Shown: one piece after another, positions 36,967-48,100 of the stretch | Numbering within the stretch: the stretch's first letter is position 1 | Layout: the number at the start of each line of letters is the position of its first letter | DNA from: Venturia oleaginea | Taxonomy: Eukaryota; Ascomycota; Dothideomycetes; Venturiales; Venturiaceae | Assembly: GCA_013176395.1 (NCBI GenBank) | Contig: JABMLP010000021.1 | Span: forward strand, 682,001-746,000 | Length of the DNA: 64,000 bases | Direction of reading: 5' to 3' | Notes under the pieces: model-generated | What the model saw: only the letters and a program-made list of their open reading frames with translations | The model's database searches: none | Told to the model about the DNA's origin: nothing | Position numbers and translations under genes: made by a program

Positions 36967-38777
36967 CTACATCCTCATCCTCTTCGCCTTCCTCTCCACG
37001 CGCCGAGCCTCTCTAATGCCCTCCCTAGCACCACGTCGCGCCGCATCCCTAACAAGCCTACCAAACACCCCCAGAAATAAGTGTGATGCTTCCTCAATTA
37101 CTTCTTTCTGCTCATCTGACAATACAAAAGCTTCGTACTCGCGTTTCTTGGAAGGACTTGTGGAGGTGGAGACGGCAGCAGAATCAGAAAGAGCGGAGGT
37201 ACCAGCTGCAGGGTCCATTGCATCTTCTTTTTCTTCGCACTCTTCATCCACGTTCTCTTCATATTCTGAACCGCGGTCGTTGGAACCAGTGTCTGCGGAA
37301 AGTGAATCTCCGTCCTCGGGCTCGGAGTCGGGATCACGCGTACTCTTACCCTAGACGAGCGGTCCAGGTAAAGGTTTACATTGACGACGTGGAGAATCGG
37401 GGTTAGGGCCTGCGTGGCGGCGTGGCTCAATCCGCTTCTTTGATGGAGCTTTTTTGGAGGCTGTGTTCCCATGTGTAGATTCTGATTTCATAGCGAGAGC
37501 AGGGGTATCATGCTGCAAGGCTTCTTCGGACTCAAATCCGGAGCGAAAGCTGTCGTCTGACTCTGAAGCGTTACTGGGTTCGTTTATGTCGTTGATCTTT
37601 GCAACAGGCTGTGTATTTGGCTCTCCTTGAGTGTCTGAGCTGGAAGTCTTGATAGCATTCAAGGATTCGCCCGACCTACTCCCATCCAGCGACGAGAGTG
37701 ATGGTGAGATCGCTTGACGTCCTCGTGAAGCATCACTGCTTCCTAAATCCCGAGAAGGCTTCATCAAGGCCTTGGATTGAGACGCATAAGAAGGCTTCTG
37801 GCTGAACTTGGACACGACATCGCGCCGCGGATCATCCGATTCTAACAACCTAACAGTCTTCATTACAGCCTTTCAACCAAAGCACGCCCGAGTCAGAAAT
37901 CGGAACAGCAAGCGGATGTCGCGAAGTACCTCCTTGAAGCGTCTGACCCGAGGAAGCCTGCGAAGTCTCCTTTGCACCGCTATCATGTGCGGGGCAAGCG
38001 ATGGCGAGGGCGCGGGTTGACGACGTGGTAAAGCGACGTCCGATTCTGATGCTCGAGTGCGCTTCTTTCCACCCGTGACTGGTTCCGGTTCAGAGAGGGG
38101 GGTCGCGTGTAGTCGCGGTGGCATTATACCTGGCTGTGGGGTCTTACTAGATCGCAACGAGTTTTTCGAAGTCTCCTTCGCACCAGGCTCATTTAGTGGT
38201 GTTAGCGATGTCGAGGACGCGGCTGGACGGCGTGGTAAGAAGATATTCGATCCTGACACTCTAGTGCGCTTCTTTCCAGCAATCCATTCGTAGCACGCGA
38301 AACTTTCGGCTCAGACTTGGGAACAGCATGAGAACGTGATAGCGTATCCGGCTGTGGAGTCCTGCTAGTTCGATTCCGCTTCTTTGGAGCCTCATCCATC
38401 TCAACGTCATGATTCTCCATTTCAATCGTCGTTGAGGACTCGTCTGCCGTCTTTTGAAGCGGTAAAGCTTTGTCGTCAATCAGCTCGGTGGGTTCGATGA
38501 ATGACTGGAAAGGTGAATTGGCAAGAAGGGCGGTATCCTCTTCGACAGGTGGACCAGTGGGAACTTCAAGGGGAAAACGGGCGCTCTTAGATGGGGTTGA
38601 GAGTTCGGGTTGTTCATGCGGATGATCGGCTTCCTCCATGTTCTCCTCAACTGACGGAGCAGCGACGTCGTCGTACGGCGCAGTGGTTTCCACGTCAGTA
38701 CCAGTATCGTCGAGGGTGGACAGAATTATCTTAGGTCGATCGAAGCTTGGAGGCGAGGAACCTCCGCTTGTCGACAT
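36967..38777 (-). pseudogene. Disordered, repeat-containing protein gene with frame breaks
   Basis: Begins MSTSGGSSPPSFDRPK at 38777 and ends with a basic amphipathic helix (LFLGVFGRLVRDAARR, then ERKAKRMRM) at 36967. The body is Ser/Pro-rich and unstructured. An imperfect tandem repeat of about 205 bp encodes variants of KKRTRxSxSD, LPRRxPAxSxSL and GAKETS. Copies start near 38378 (short), 38268, 38061 and 37855. The best reading changes frame between the first and second copies and again inside the third, then returns. In addition a TAG (37351-37353) interrupts an otherwise open final 290 codons. I found no introns of usual size with good ends that repair the first two shifts. Either this is a decaying gene or the repeat was misassembled. 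Function is unknown. Confidence 0.55.
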
Positions 38778-39510
38778 CTTGCCTTTTTCTCTCAGACTCG
38801 GAAGGTAGGTACAGCTTTAGTTGTCAACTATGTTTTGGTGGTGTTTGTTTTTGTTTGAAAATAGGAATGTATGCAAAAGAGAGCGAGCCAGAGAGGAGAT
38901 TATAAAGACGACGGCCCTGTGTTGGCACGCCGTATTTCCTCGATACCAACACACCTATGATACGGGAGTGTTACCATATCACCCCACGAGAGAGTCGTCA
39001 TTTCAACAGCAATCTTTTGACCTTCCAGCAATCACAATTGTCAGACCCTCGACAATCACCGTTTAAACACAACATGCCCTCCCAACCTCTGCCACTCCTG
39101 AAAGTCTCAAGGCCCATAGATAAGTAGTCGACACGATGAAGAACAACAAGCGACCAAACAAAGCTAATAATGAAGAAATCTAACTACGAGCCGAGATAAC
39201 CATGGAACGTCCCAAGCTGGAATACGAAAGAGGCTTAATCAGACCATAAGTATAATCATGATTCCGAGGGCATTATAGTTCCAATTCCAGTCACGACCGA
39301 TTCTTACCGACACTACAGTCAAAGTAGAGGTGCTTCAAAACAGAACATCGAGGATATCCTACCAATGAGAGATCTTGTCAGGACTGGGAGGTTGTCTTTT
39401 GCTGACGAGTAAATCACTGATCGTAATACTGTGTTTAACGTTTCCTTTATGTCGAGAAGCATAGCCGTCGCACACTAATCGTTGCTTTTCAATATTGCTC
39501 GTGCGCCAGC
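38778..39510. other. Intergenic, no gene
   Basis: Upstream of the repeat-protein gene and downstream of CDC123. Only short frames. Confidence 0.55.
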
Positions 39511-40830
39511 TCAGTCAGCCTCACTCTCCTCAGCCTGCTCTTTCTGCTTCTCAAGCAATTCCTTCCACTGCTGCGCAAACTCTCTCAGTTGCCCTTCCCC
39601 ACCCTTACTGGCATCCACAACATCCTTCGGCAGCTTGTGAGCACTGTATTTCTGTGTCGAGAAACTGTAGGCTTCAGGGTCGTCAGAGCGAATCAGACGA
39701 ATTTCGGGAGTCCAGATCTCTTCTTCTTCTTCTTGATCTGAGGATTCGCCCTCTTCTTGCTCCGCAGCTGGTGGACTTGACTCAGCTGTAGATCTGTCAT
39801 CCTTCCGGATCTGGAGGCGGACTGTTTTTGGCTCTTTTTGTTGTGGGGAGGTGGAAGCGGAGGGTCCAGGCATCGTGAGTAGCTCAAGCCAGCTGAAGAG
39901 AAGAGGGTCCGTTCGAAGCGCCCATGGGTTGACATCGATGAGCCAAACTCGTTCATGCGGAGGAGGTATGTACACATCAAATGCAAAATTCAGGTCTGGA
40001 AATGTATGCTTCAATCTCCTCTCAAAGAAATGCTGTATTCTCTCCCTAAGCTTGTCCTGCATCTTGAATAAGAACTCGAAGTGGTTCTGATCTCGTTGGC
40101 ATATCCCTAGTATTTCTCTATTCCTTACGAAGCACCTGAATTCGAGGGATGGATTGAGTTGTACAGTCTTTCGGAGAGCGAGGTGGTAGTCGATTTGTGG
40201 CGAGGGACCATCTTCAACACAATCGTCATAGGCGTGGTCCAAGTCGTGCGTCACAAAATCTGAGCTCTTGAGAAGTAGATAGACATCTCCTGGATTTCGA
40301 CACTCCATGCTGTTTCCGGCATTGATCCAAGTGGCATCCTTGGGCGCACTCCAGTTCAACTTCGGCACGACATTGCCTCCCAACTCTTTGATGGTCGCCT
40401 TGATACTGTTGTGCACATCGCGCCACTGTCCCGCTATGTCTGCCTCTCCATCATTGGCACCGTCTGTATCGTCTGTCTCGGTCTCTGAAGAGAAAACGCC
40501 AGAGTCATTGTCGGACCAGGTTACAGGCGGATCGTCCTCGTCTTCGGGGAGGATTATGCCGTCGGCGCGGAGGTAATTGAGGAATGGTTCGGTGAGTGGT
40601 ATCAAACGTGCTTTCGGTGTTATGGCCTTGTATTTTGGATGCCATTCGTGGTATGAGCAGTTGAGGATGTGTTGTTTTGTGAGGGGCGGAAAGGGGAGCG
40701 CAGTGAGGGGGGGTTGCTGTGCCTGTGCCTCTTCGGTGTCTGAGTCGTCTTCGTGATTGATGTTGAGGTCTTGCAGGAGGTCTGGCAGCGCACTTGCCCT
40801 GAGGACATTTTTGCGGAGAGAAGAGTCCAT
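39511..40830 (-). CDS. CDC123: CDC123, eIF2 assembly chaperone
   Basis: ATP-grasp-like D123 protein that binds eIF2-gamma and promotes assembly of the eIF2 complex, hence cell-cycle entry. Single exon, 439 residues. Hallmarks: the WHPKYK segment near residue 65, FRCFVRNREILGICQRD, and VWLIDVNPWALRTDPLLFSW with metal and ATP contacts. An acidic insert lies at about residues 105-130 and a Glu-rich low-complexity insert at about 345-375. Both are outside the core and common in fungal copies. It is divergent from CWC21, 244 bp apart. Confidence 0.95.
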   Translation of the reverse strand: MDSSLRKNVLRASALPDLLQDLNINHEDDSDTEEAQAQQPPLTALPFPPLTKQHILNCSYHEWHPKYKAITPKARLIPLTEPFLNYLRADGIILPEDEDDPPVTWSDNDSGVFSSETETDDTDGANDGEADIAGQWRDVHNSIKATIKELGGNVVPKLNWSAPKDATWINAGNSMECRNPGDVYLLLKSSDFVTHDLDHAYDDCVEDGPSPQIDYHLALRKTVQLNPSLEFRCFVRNREILGICQRDQNHFEFLFKMQDKLRERIQHFFERRLKHTFPDLNFAFDVYIPPPHERVWLIDVNPWALRTDPLLFSWLELLTMPGPSASTSPQQKEPKTVRLQIRKDDRSTAESSPPAAEQEEGESSDQEEEEEIWTPEIRLIRSDDPEAYSFSTQKYSAHKLPKDVVDASKGGEGQLREFAQQWKELLEKQKEQAEESEAD

Positions 40831-41074
40831 TATGTTGATTTGTGTGAGAAGAGGAGCAGCCGTGTTCGATCGGTTCTGTATCTATATTCGAGTCATTGTT
40901 GATCGTAGAGTCACTGCCAAAAAGTTCGGGAGGCCTCCGCTAAAAGACGCCGCGAAACCGGGCCCTATTCTATCCAGATCCACCCTCTTCTTAGGAGGAC
41001 TCCCTCACTCTCTTCTTAGGAGGTACTCCCTCACTTGACTTCCACCACAAAAAATCACTCTCCGCACCGACAAC
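40831..41074. promoter_or_regulatory. Shared divergent promoter of CDC123 and CWC21, with tandem repeat
   Basis: This 244-bp interval must serve both genes. It contains two adjacent copies of a 25-bp unit (40985-41009 and 41010-41035, the second with one extra T), beginning CTCTTCTTAGGAGG and ending CTCCCTCACT. The second copy ends 39 bp before the CWC21 start codon. Confidence 0.6.
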
Positions 41075-41590
41075 ATGTCCTCAAACGTCGGTCTCAATAC
41101 CCCAAGAGGTAGTGGTACCTCTGGCTACGTCCAGCGCAACCTCTCTCACCTCCGTCCGCGCGACCAAACCAAACCCTACGACATCGACGACCGCAAATAC
41201 AAGCCCAGAAATCCCGATCCCTCGATCCTTGAGCATGAGCGCAAACGAAAGATAGAGGTCAAAGTCTTCACTTTGCGCGACGAGCTGGAAGAGACGGGCG
41301 ACCTGAACGAAGACGAAATCGACGATCGCTGCGACTCGCTCAGGAAGGAGCTGGAAGAAAAAGAGAGGAAGGGCAAGGGCGAGAAGATGGATGTTAGAGG
41401 ACTGAAGGGACATCAGGTCCACGATCTCGCCAAGGCAAAGATTGAGGAGACTGAGAGATTTAGGAGGGCCATGGGCATTCGGGATGATTACGAGGAGGGG
41501 AGTCATTGGAAGAAGGATGAGACGAGGTTAAGAGATAGTGTGCCCGAGCCGAAAAAGGGCGGTGTAGGCAGGGGATATGATGAGGACTGA
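41075..41590 (+). CDS. CWC21: Pre-mRNA splicing factor CWC21 (SRRM2 N-terminal homologue)
   Basis: Spliceosomal protein that contacts Prp8 and Snu114 near the catalytic centre. Single exon, 171 residues. The N-terminus MSSNVGLNTPRGSGTSGYVQ with NLSHLRPRD is the highly conserved family signature. A cwf21 helical domain follows at about residues 55-105 (ILEHERKRKIEVKVF, then EDEIDDRCDSLRKEL). The C-terminus is charged. Length is normal for fungal CWC21. Confidence 0.93.
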   Translation: MSSNVGLNTPRGSGTSGYVQRNLSHLRPRDQTKPYDIDDRKYKPRNPDPSILEHERKRKIEVKVFTLRDELEETGDLNEDEIDDRCDSLRKELEEKERKGKGEKMDVRGLKGHQVHDLAKAKIEETERFRRAMGIRDDYEEGSHWKKDETRLRDSVPEPKKGGVGRGYDED

Positions 41591-42801
41591 GCGGTTGATC
41601 ATACTAGAGGCAAATCATTTGGAGCCAGGAAAGGTACATTCTCTGGCGTAGGAGATGAGGTTTCGATATTGCTGGACCACATGATGACACCCTCTTTACA
41701 AGGTGAGAAATGGCATAATCTGGTTATTCAACTAAAAGTCAGGCACAAAAGAGAGGGACAGGACGAGGAGGCCATACAAGCCATGAGGGAAAGAGTCCTT
41801 CGCATCCACAATTACAAAACAAAATACCCGGAGACAGAGTACGATAGAGGAGAATGTTACAGAGTATCAGGATTGACATACTCATGATCACATCAATAAC
41901 GATGGCGCAAGTATTTTGGCGAACAAGAGAATTGCTATTTCCAGCAGAGTCTCCGAGTTTCGTTGCGAATCAAAAATAACAACTGAAATCAGGATTTCTA
42001 TGAAAAGTGAAAAAGAAGAAGTGGTCAATAATGTATATAATCATGCACTGATGTTAGTGACATGAATACATGGAAATGATCTAATACCAGTGCATGATTA
42101 TATACTCTCATCGCTCGAGAGAATGCCCGCAAGATTACTCATAATCCGAAACCAAGTTACCAGACATTCTCCGATATCGACATGAAGATCTCCAAGATCC
42201 ATCCGAATACAGTCTACAAACATCCATCTCTTTCCCCGCTTCCATTCACGGCAACAAATGATCAGATAAAGCGATACTTGTATCATATCATCTCCGCCAT
42301 CTTTTTCATACAGTCTTTTCAAGGTCGCAACAGGAGAAATCCACGCTTTCATTCTCTTTCATTCTCCAGACCCAGTGTTCCTCTTATAATTCGACCGTTT
42401 CTTCTCGGCTGTGTTAGTTTCATGTACGACCATGCTGATCTTCTATAGTAGTGCGTGGGAAAGGGCAGTGGCTCAAACTGGATTGTGGGTGAATACCCAA
42501 AAGGAAGGACTTCTTAAAGATTGAAAATCCGGTGTACTTAGTTTCTCATACGAGTAGATTATATATATTGACGAAGGAGATCGAACATCTTCTTTTATTC
42601 GTATAACACTGTTACCGATACCAAGATTTGTGGTGGACTTCGTGGCCTCAAACATATATTGATGATCGTGGAAAGAGGAGGACGGAACAACGATGATTTT
42701 TTTTTTTTAGCTGCTGTCTCACATCCTGAGGTACGATATACATCCTGAACACTTTTTGTCAAAACTGTTTACTAGTCTTTCTCGAATCTTCCTCTCATCT
42801 C
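41591..42801. other. Intergenic between convergent CWC21 and MFS genes
   Basis: AT-rich 3' regions. Contains an open frame of 73 codons (41669-41887) without motifs, a perfect 18-bp inverted repeat (separate entry) and a T10 tract near 42700. No gene accepted. Confidence 0.5.
42033..42105. repeat. Perfect 18-bp inverted repeat with 37-nt loop
   Basis: GTATATAATCATGCACTG at 42033-42050 is the exact reverse complement of 42088-42105. It could form a hairpin in RNA from either convergent gene, or be the end of a small inverted-repeat element. Confidence 0.9.
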
Positions 42802-44523
42802 TCATTTCACCCCCTTCATATGAAAGCTATTCGATTTCTTATGGCCCTTGGGACTCGCCAAATCGCCTCCAATATCTTCCTCACTTCCATTCTTCGCATT
42901 CGTTTTCTTGCTTGGAAAACTGAAGGATTCGCGTAGTCCAGAGGGTTTTGAAGTTGCTTCCACTTCCTTAGCCAGTCTTGTCTCGCCCTCCTTATCACTT
43001 TCGTCACTTTCATCCACCAACTCCGCCAGATCCTCTTCATCCCTCGACTCCTCGACAACATCTTGCCTCTCTTCATGTTTATGCAATTTCGTCCCAACAA
43101 ACAAAGTAAGTAATCCGAGATCGTAGCAAACTTTGAACGACCCAGCAAGGACAAAAGCAACCCAAAACAACCCATTCCTCGCAAGAAGCCCAGTAACACT
43201 CGGCCCACCAGACTGCGCCAAAATCTTAACAACATTCACAATCCCCATCACCCCCGTCCTCTCCTCAGGTCTCACAACGGCAGCAATAAACGCACTCCTA
43301 GGCGCCTGATCCATACTACTCAAACAACTCCTCGCCACCAGCAACCCCACCGTTCCCCACACCCCTCTCGGCAAGGGCAACAAGGCCAAGAATATCGCAG
43401 AGGGGAGATGCGTGAATACCATTGTTTTTATCAGACCGATGCGTTTGGCGATGGCACCGGCCCACATGTTCATGAAGGCGGAGATGAACCATGTTATGGA
43501 GAGGATGGAACCGAGGTAGTTTTTGGGGAGGAGGGGGAATTTGCGGGTTATGTAGAGGGAGAGGAGGGAGGTGGCGGCCATGCCGCTGGCGAGGGAGTCG
43601 ATACTCATTATCGCGGTTAGCTTGTAGAGGACGGGACGGGATTCCGGACTGATTTGGGCGAATTTGGCGAGGATGCCTGATTTTGGTTTCGTCGCGGGTT
43701 TGGAGGCGGTGGTTGGTGTTGGTGCTGGTGGAGGAGATGGGCGGCCATTTTGGATGAGAGGGGTGCTGGATGGTGTTCTGGCATGTGTTTGTGGTGAGGA
43801 GGAGGGTTCTGATTGAGGTAGGGATTGGTACTCTTGCTTCCCTTCGTTCGATGAGTGGCCGTCTGCTTCGCATTTGGAGCTTAGGAAGAGAGTCATAAGC
43901 ATGTTGATCGCGCCGCAAGCAGAGTAGATCCAGAAAAGGGTGTGATAAGCTTCCTTCGCCGTCCATCCCTTCTCTTGCAGCTTTTCAATCAGATTCCCAC
44001 AGAACACTAGACCACCACTCGTACCCACCGTCGCAGTAACAATGTACCACGTCAAAACCTCCGCCCTCGTGTCCGGCACCGTAAGATGTGACAGCGTCGA
44101 CTCTTCAACAGCCCGAAATGGGCCAATCTCACTCCCACTCGGACTAATGACCCCAACCACCGCCGCAAAAAGTAGAAACCAATAGTTCTCACTCAATGCA
44201 AAAGCAGCACCACTAAGCACCATCAAACAACTCCCTCCAAAAAGAACCTTTCTCCTCCCCAACTCATCCGCCACAAGCGTAAGAAAAAGACTAAGCAAAA
44301 CATCACCCAACAACGTCATCGTGAAGAAAACACCCATCATGTCATCCGCATATCCCATCTCTTCAAAGAACAAGGCCATAATGAGTGCATTAAACCCATA
44401 AGCAAACATCCGGAAACTCCTCGTCAAGATAATAAGCCAAGCATCCCGTCCCGTCTTTACAACCGAACTCATCCCCGTCAACCGATAAAAATATCGAAAA
44501 GGGGTGCCGAGCATCGCCGCCAT
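42802..44523 (-). CDS. Major facilitator superfamily transporter
   Basis: About 12 membrane helices in two halves around a hydrophilic, Pro/Ser/Thr-rich central loop (starting near KCEADGHSSNEG). The MFS loop 2-3 signature is VADELGRRKVLFGG. The C-terminal ~110 residues are a charged cytoplasmic tail. I start at 44523 because ACCATGG there is an ideal context and the first helix follows shortly; this gives 573 residues. The frame stays open upstream to an ATG at 44880 (692 residues), but those extra 119 residues are unlike a transporter and probably leader. Substrate unknown. No introns. Confidence 0.85.
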   Translation of the reverse strand: MAAMLGTPFRYFYRLTGMSSVVKTGRDAWLIILTRSFRMFAYGFNALIMALFFEEMGYADDMMGVFFTMTLLGDVLLSLFLTLVADELGRRKVLFGGSCLMVLSGAAFALSENYWFLLFAAVVGVISPSGSEIGPFRAVEESTLSHLTVPDTRAEVLTWYIVTATVGTSGGLVFCGNLIEKLQEKGWTAKEAYHTLFWIYSACGAINMLMTLFLSSKCEADGHSSNEGKQEYQSLPQSEPSSSPQTHARTPSSTPLIQNGRPSPPPAPTPTTASKPATKPKSGILAKFAQISPESRPVLYKLTAIMSIDSLASGMAATSLLSLYITRKFPLLPKNYLGSILSITWFISAFMNMWAGAIAKRIGLIKTMVFTHLPSAIFLALLPLPRGVWGTVGLLVARSCLSSMDQAPRSAFIAAVVRPEERTGVMGIVNVVKILAQSGGPSVTGLLARNGLFWVAFVLAGSFKVCYDLGLLTLFVGTKLHKHEERQDVVEESRDEEDLAELVDESDESDKEGETRLAKEVEATSKPSGLRESFSFPSKKTNAKNGSEEDIGGDLASPKGHKKSNSFHMKGVK

Positions 44524-45140
44524 GGTCGGTTTGTTATATGTCAGTCGGTGTGAATTCCTCCTCTCGCGTGGATCGTGGGGTTTAGGAAAGATGTGCAGTA
44601 TTTCGAGGATTTCCCGTGGTCGATCGAGGTATGAAGGGGAAGTTGAGGTTGGTGAGGTAGAGAAAGATGTGCAGTCGAATTTATGATGAGGAGAGTATTT
44701 GGGAGATATCATTTCATCGACTTCAGGGTTGCGCTCATAGAAATATGGATATGACGATCTTGATATCTCCGAAGATCCGAATGTCCGAGAGTGACAAAGG
44801 CCGATCGCGGGTTTTGTGGAGAGGGTGGAAAAGTCGGTCAAACACGACGCGAGTAAGTTTTTGTCAAGGCTTCCTTTCACGGAAAAGGAGAGGCCAAATT
44901 GATTAACCAGGACTCTTGTAAGACTGCGGCTGTATATGTTAAATGCCGACTGATCGATCCGGTATCGCTTCGGCCTGAGATTGCTCCTGCATGCACCCAG
45001 TCCCCAATGATCTCAAAGAGAAGGCACTGGGGATGAAAATTAACACATTATTGCTCAAAGTCTATTGAAAATACAGCTCTTCCATCTTGAGTACTCGTAC
45101 AATGAGCAGTATCCGCTGCTATTGCAGACAGTCCCCCGCA
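44524..45140. other. Intergenic between two minus-strand genes
   Basis: Promoter and leader of the MFS gene and 3' region of LAA1. No other gene seen. Confidence 0.55.
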
Positions 45141-48100
45141 TTAAAAATCCATCTTGAGAGCAATACTAGGCTCGCCGCTTTCCTCTCGTCTCGCTACTTC
45201 CCTCTTCGCTCCTCCTTCTCTAATAACTTGTTCCATGAATGCTTTCTGCTCTGCATCCAATGTCGCGACACAAGTTCTGAATCTCGTTTGGTCAACCGCC
45301 GCAAGTTCCAACAACCTGGCGGCAGTTTCTTTATACGTCGATGATCCAGCAGTGGATGCCCTTGAAAGCAGAGTAGGAATGACCAAAGCCATAGCCACTG
45401 GTATCTTATCCGGCGTACCCGACAATGTTGGAACCCATGCCACCAAAGCTTGAGAAACAATGGGGAAACTCTCGTCGATACCCTCAATTTCTGATGGTTT
45501 GCTTATGAAGCTGAGGAGTTGTGGGAGGAGGAGGGCTGCGAGTGCGTCTTCAGCTGGATGTCTCTTCGGCATAATAAGTAGCGATCTGGCACAATTAGCT
45601 GCTACTTTGCTCGGAAATCTGCTTTCAAGACACTCTGATAATTTCGCCGTGAACCGTTGAAGCAACGGGTCGTCGGCGGCGAAAACGCTTCCTGCCGAGC
45701 TTAGCAAGATCGTACAAGCAAGCAGAGCATTCTTCTCGCATTGAGTTGCTTGATCAAACTCTCTCTGCTGACTCTTTTTCAATATTGTGATAAAGCGTGC
45801 CAGAGCACTTCTCAACTGAGAGCCCGTTTCTGGTTGAGGATTGGTCGTTATACTAGTGAGGAATCGTTTGAAAATTGGAAGAGCTTGAGGGACAACTGCG
45901 ATTTGACATGATGGTGTTGCGAGGATGGTGGCGAAAATGTGCATGATACAGGCGTGTAGATCTGTTTTGATGACGGAAGGATAGACGGCAGATGCGGAGA
46001 CGAGCGAAGAGAGGGAGAGCGTTAGGAGGGATATCGCTTCGTCGTTGAGCTCATGGCGGACTAGCCAGCGTTGTTAGGATCTGCTTCAATAAAAGAGGAA
46101 GGCTAGTGTATACCTCTTGACTTGTCTTCGGTCAAGTTGGGGACGAGACCTGCTAAAACAAGAACGATTATACGGGTAAGCTCAAACATCTGGTCGATGT
46201 CTTCCGAGAGCTTCTCCTCCTCGACAGCGTTGCTGTGCTACGTTAGTGAAGTTCTGTCCATCCCGATCAACTAACTCACTATTGTCCCGTCCTTGCAGAC
46301 GGATGTCCTAGACACAGATTTCTTGCAATCTCCACGATGACAAACTGCACGTTGAGCGCCTCGGTAAGGACCAATCTATCCAGCATATCCATGGTCTCCG
46401 AGAAGACTACTTCTTGGTAGATAGCTTGCCCCGATACAGAGGGTCGAAGAATCTTCTTGAGGGCTTGAAGAATCTCCAAAATCTCTCCCTTGCTACTTTG
46501 TGAGTCGCTCGAGCGAGTAGCAAGAGCCTCAAAGGCTAGACCAAATAATACAAAGAAGAAAGCAACAGGCTCGTCACGGTAGTTGATATCTGCGGCTTTG
46601 GTTGGAGCACCATTGGGGCTGGGCGAATCCATCTTGCCGTCTAAAGCATCGAAGACGAATTCACTGTCCTCGTCGATCAAGCTAGCAATGGCATCCACCA
46701 GGTGAAGCCATGAAGATTGGTAAAACTGAAACGAGGATTAGCAGCTACTACCAGGATTCGAGAAAGGAGCGTACTTGTAACAGTGTCTCCCTGTTTAATG
46801 CGGCATATATAGAGTCGAGATTGCCAGAGACTGCAGGACCAGATCCGGTCGTTGATATATCAGGCTCGAAACGGAGGCGAGCATACTCCCGCAATGAAGC
46901 AAGCCACAATGGTGTGAGCTTCGCGATATGGGGATTGAGGACTTCAACCAAGTACTTCTGCTCGGAAGAAGCAATCTGTAGTTCGGCCCAGGCGGAGAAA
47001 ATTGACATCTTCACCATGACCAAGGCGTTCGAGCTTAGACCTCTGAGTTCACCGATTGTAGCGGTATCGGAGTCGGCTGGGACATGTTAGCCATTAGGAA
47101 AGAATTAATCCTTGAACGGTGCACATGCCTGAGAAGTTCTCCAACGCCGACACCAGAAGCTTTAGTATACGTCCCATACGGTCGATATCAGTCACAATCC
47201 CGGTGGCAATAAACGTTGCGCAAACATTCACAGCTTCAGCAGCGAGTTCAGGCGAGGAGTCAGCGGCGAATGCGGGCGTGAGTGCAGAGCCGATCTGTGC
47301 TTGATATTGCTCGAGAAGGGAAGCCTCTGCGAAGTCAGGATCTGGTGTGCGTCCGAACAGCTAGATGGAGTCAGCAAGAAATACGGATCAGAGGGAGACA
47401 ACAAACTTTGAGCACTTGATCAATGATCCGGAGGCCTCGTAGCCGTAACGAGACTACGCCAGCAGTAGATGCCGAAAAAGATATCCGAACAACGTCTGCA
47501 ACTCTGCTCTGCAATGCAGCCTCAGCAGGCGAGCCCTCATTGGCACTCGCATCTCGTGCGACCATCGTCATGAGTTCACTCAGCAGATCCATGGCAAAGG
47601 TGCGAGTCTGCCATTTGAGAAGCTCTTGTGTAGAGCTGCCCGTGGTGTTTTCGTCCTCTGGAACTCCCACCGCTGCACCAGCGAAGCCCGCCACCTCATC
47701 ATCTTGAATGTCAGGCGCACCTCTTAGCTTCACAGGAGCCATAGACTTAGGTTCTTGCCCTGCTTTCATGGCAATTTTGGTGAGAACACTGTTGCACCGC
47801 TGCACCCATGTTGTCGTGTCTGAAAGCCCTGTTTGCTGAAGCCAGTTGCGTAAGATGTTCTTCACAACTTCATCATCTGGATTGCCATCAAGGACAAGCC
47901 ACAACTGTTCCTCGAGACCGGGGTTGGCTGTTTTAGCAACTCCATCAGCACTACGGCGCATGAGCGTGTGGAGCCCTTCTGTGGCCATTGCACGAATCTG
48001 GGTAAGCGGAGAATTGAGACCAGATTGAAGGCCTTTGACGTAAGCAGGGAAGTCCATATGCCCAGGAGTGTAGAGTGAGAGATGTTCTTGACAACGCAAG

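Noticed and set aside
44524..44880. 119-residue N-terminal extension of the MFS transporter
   Set aside because: The extension is unlike a transporter N-terminus; the ATG at 44523 has an ideal context and precedes the first helix.
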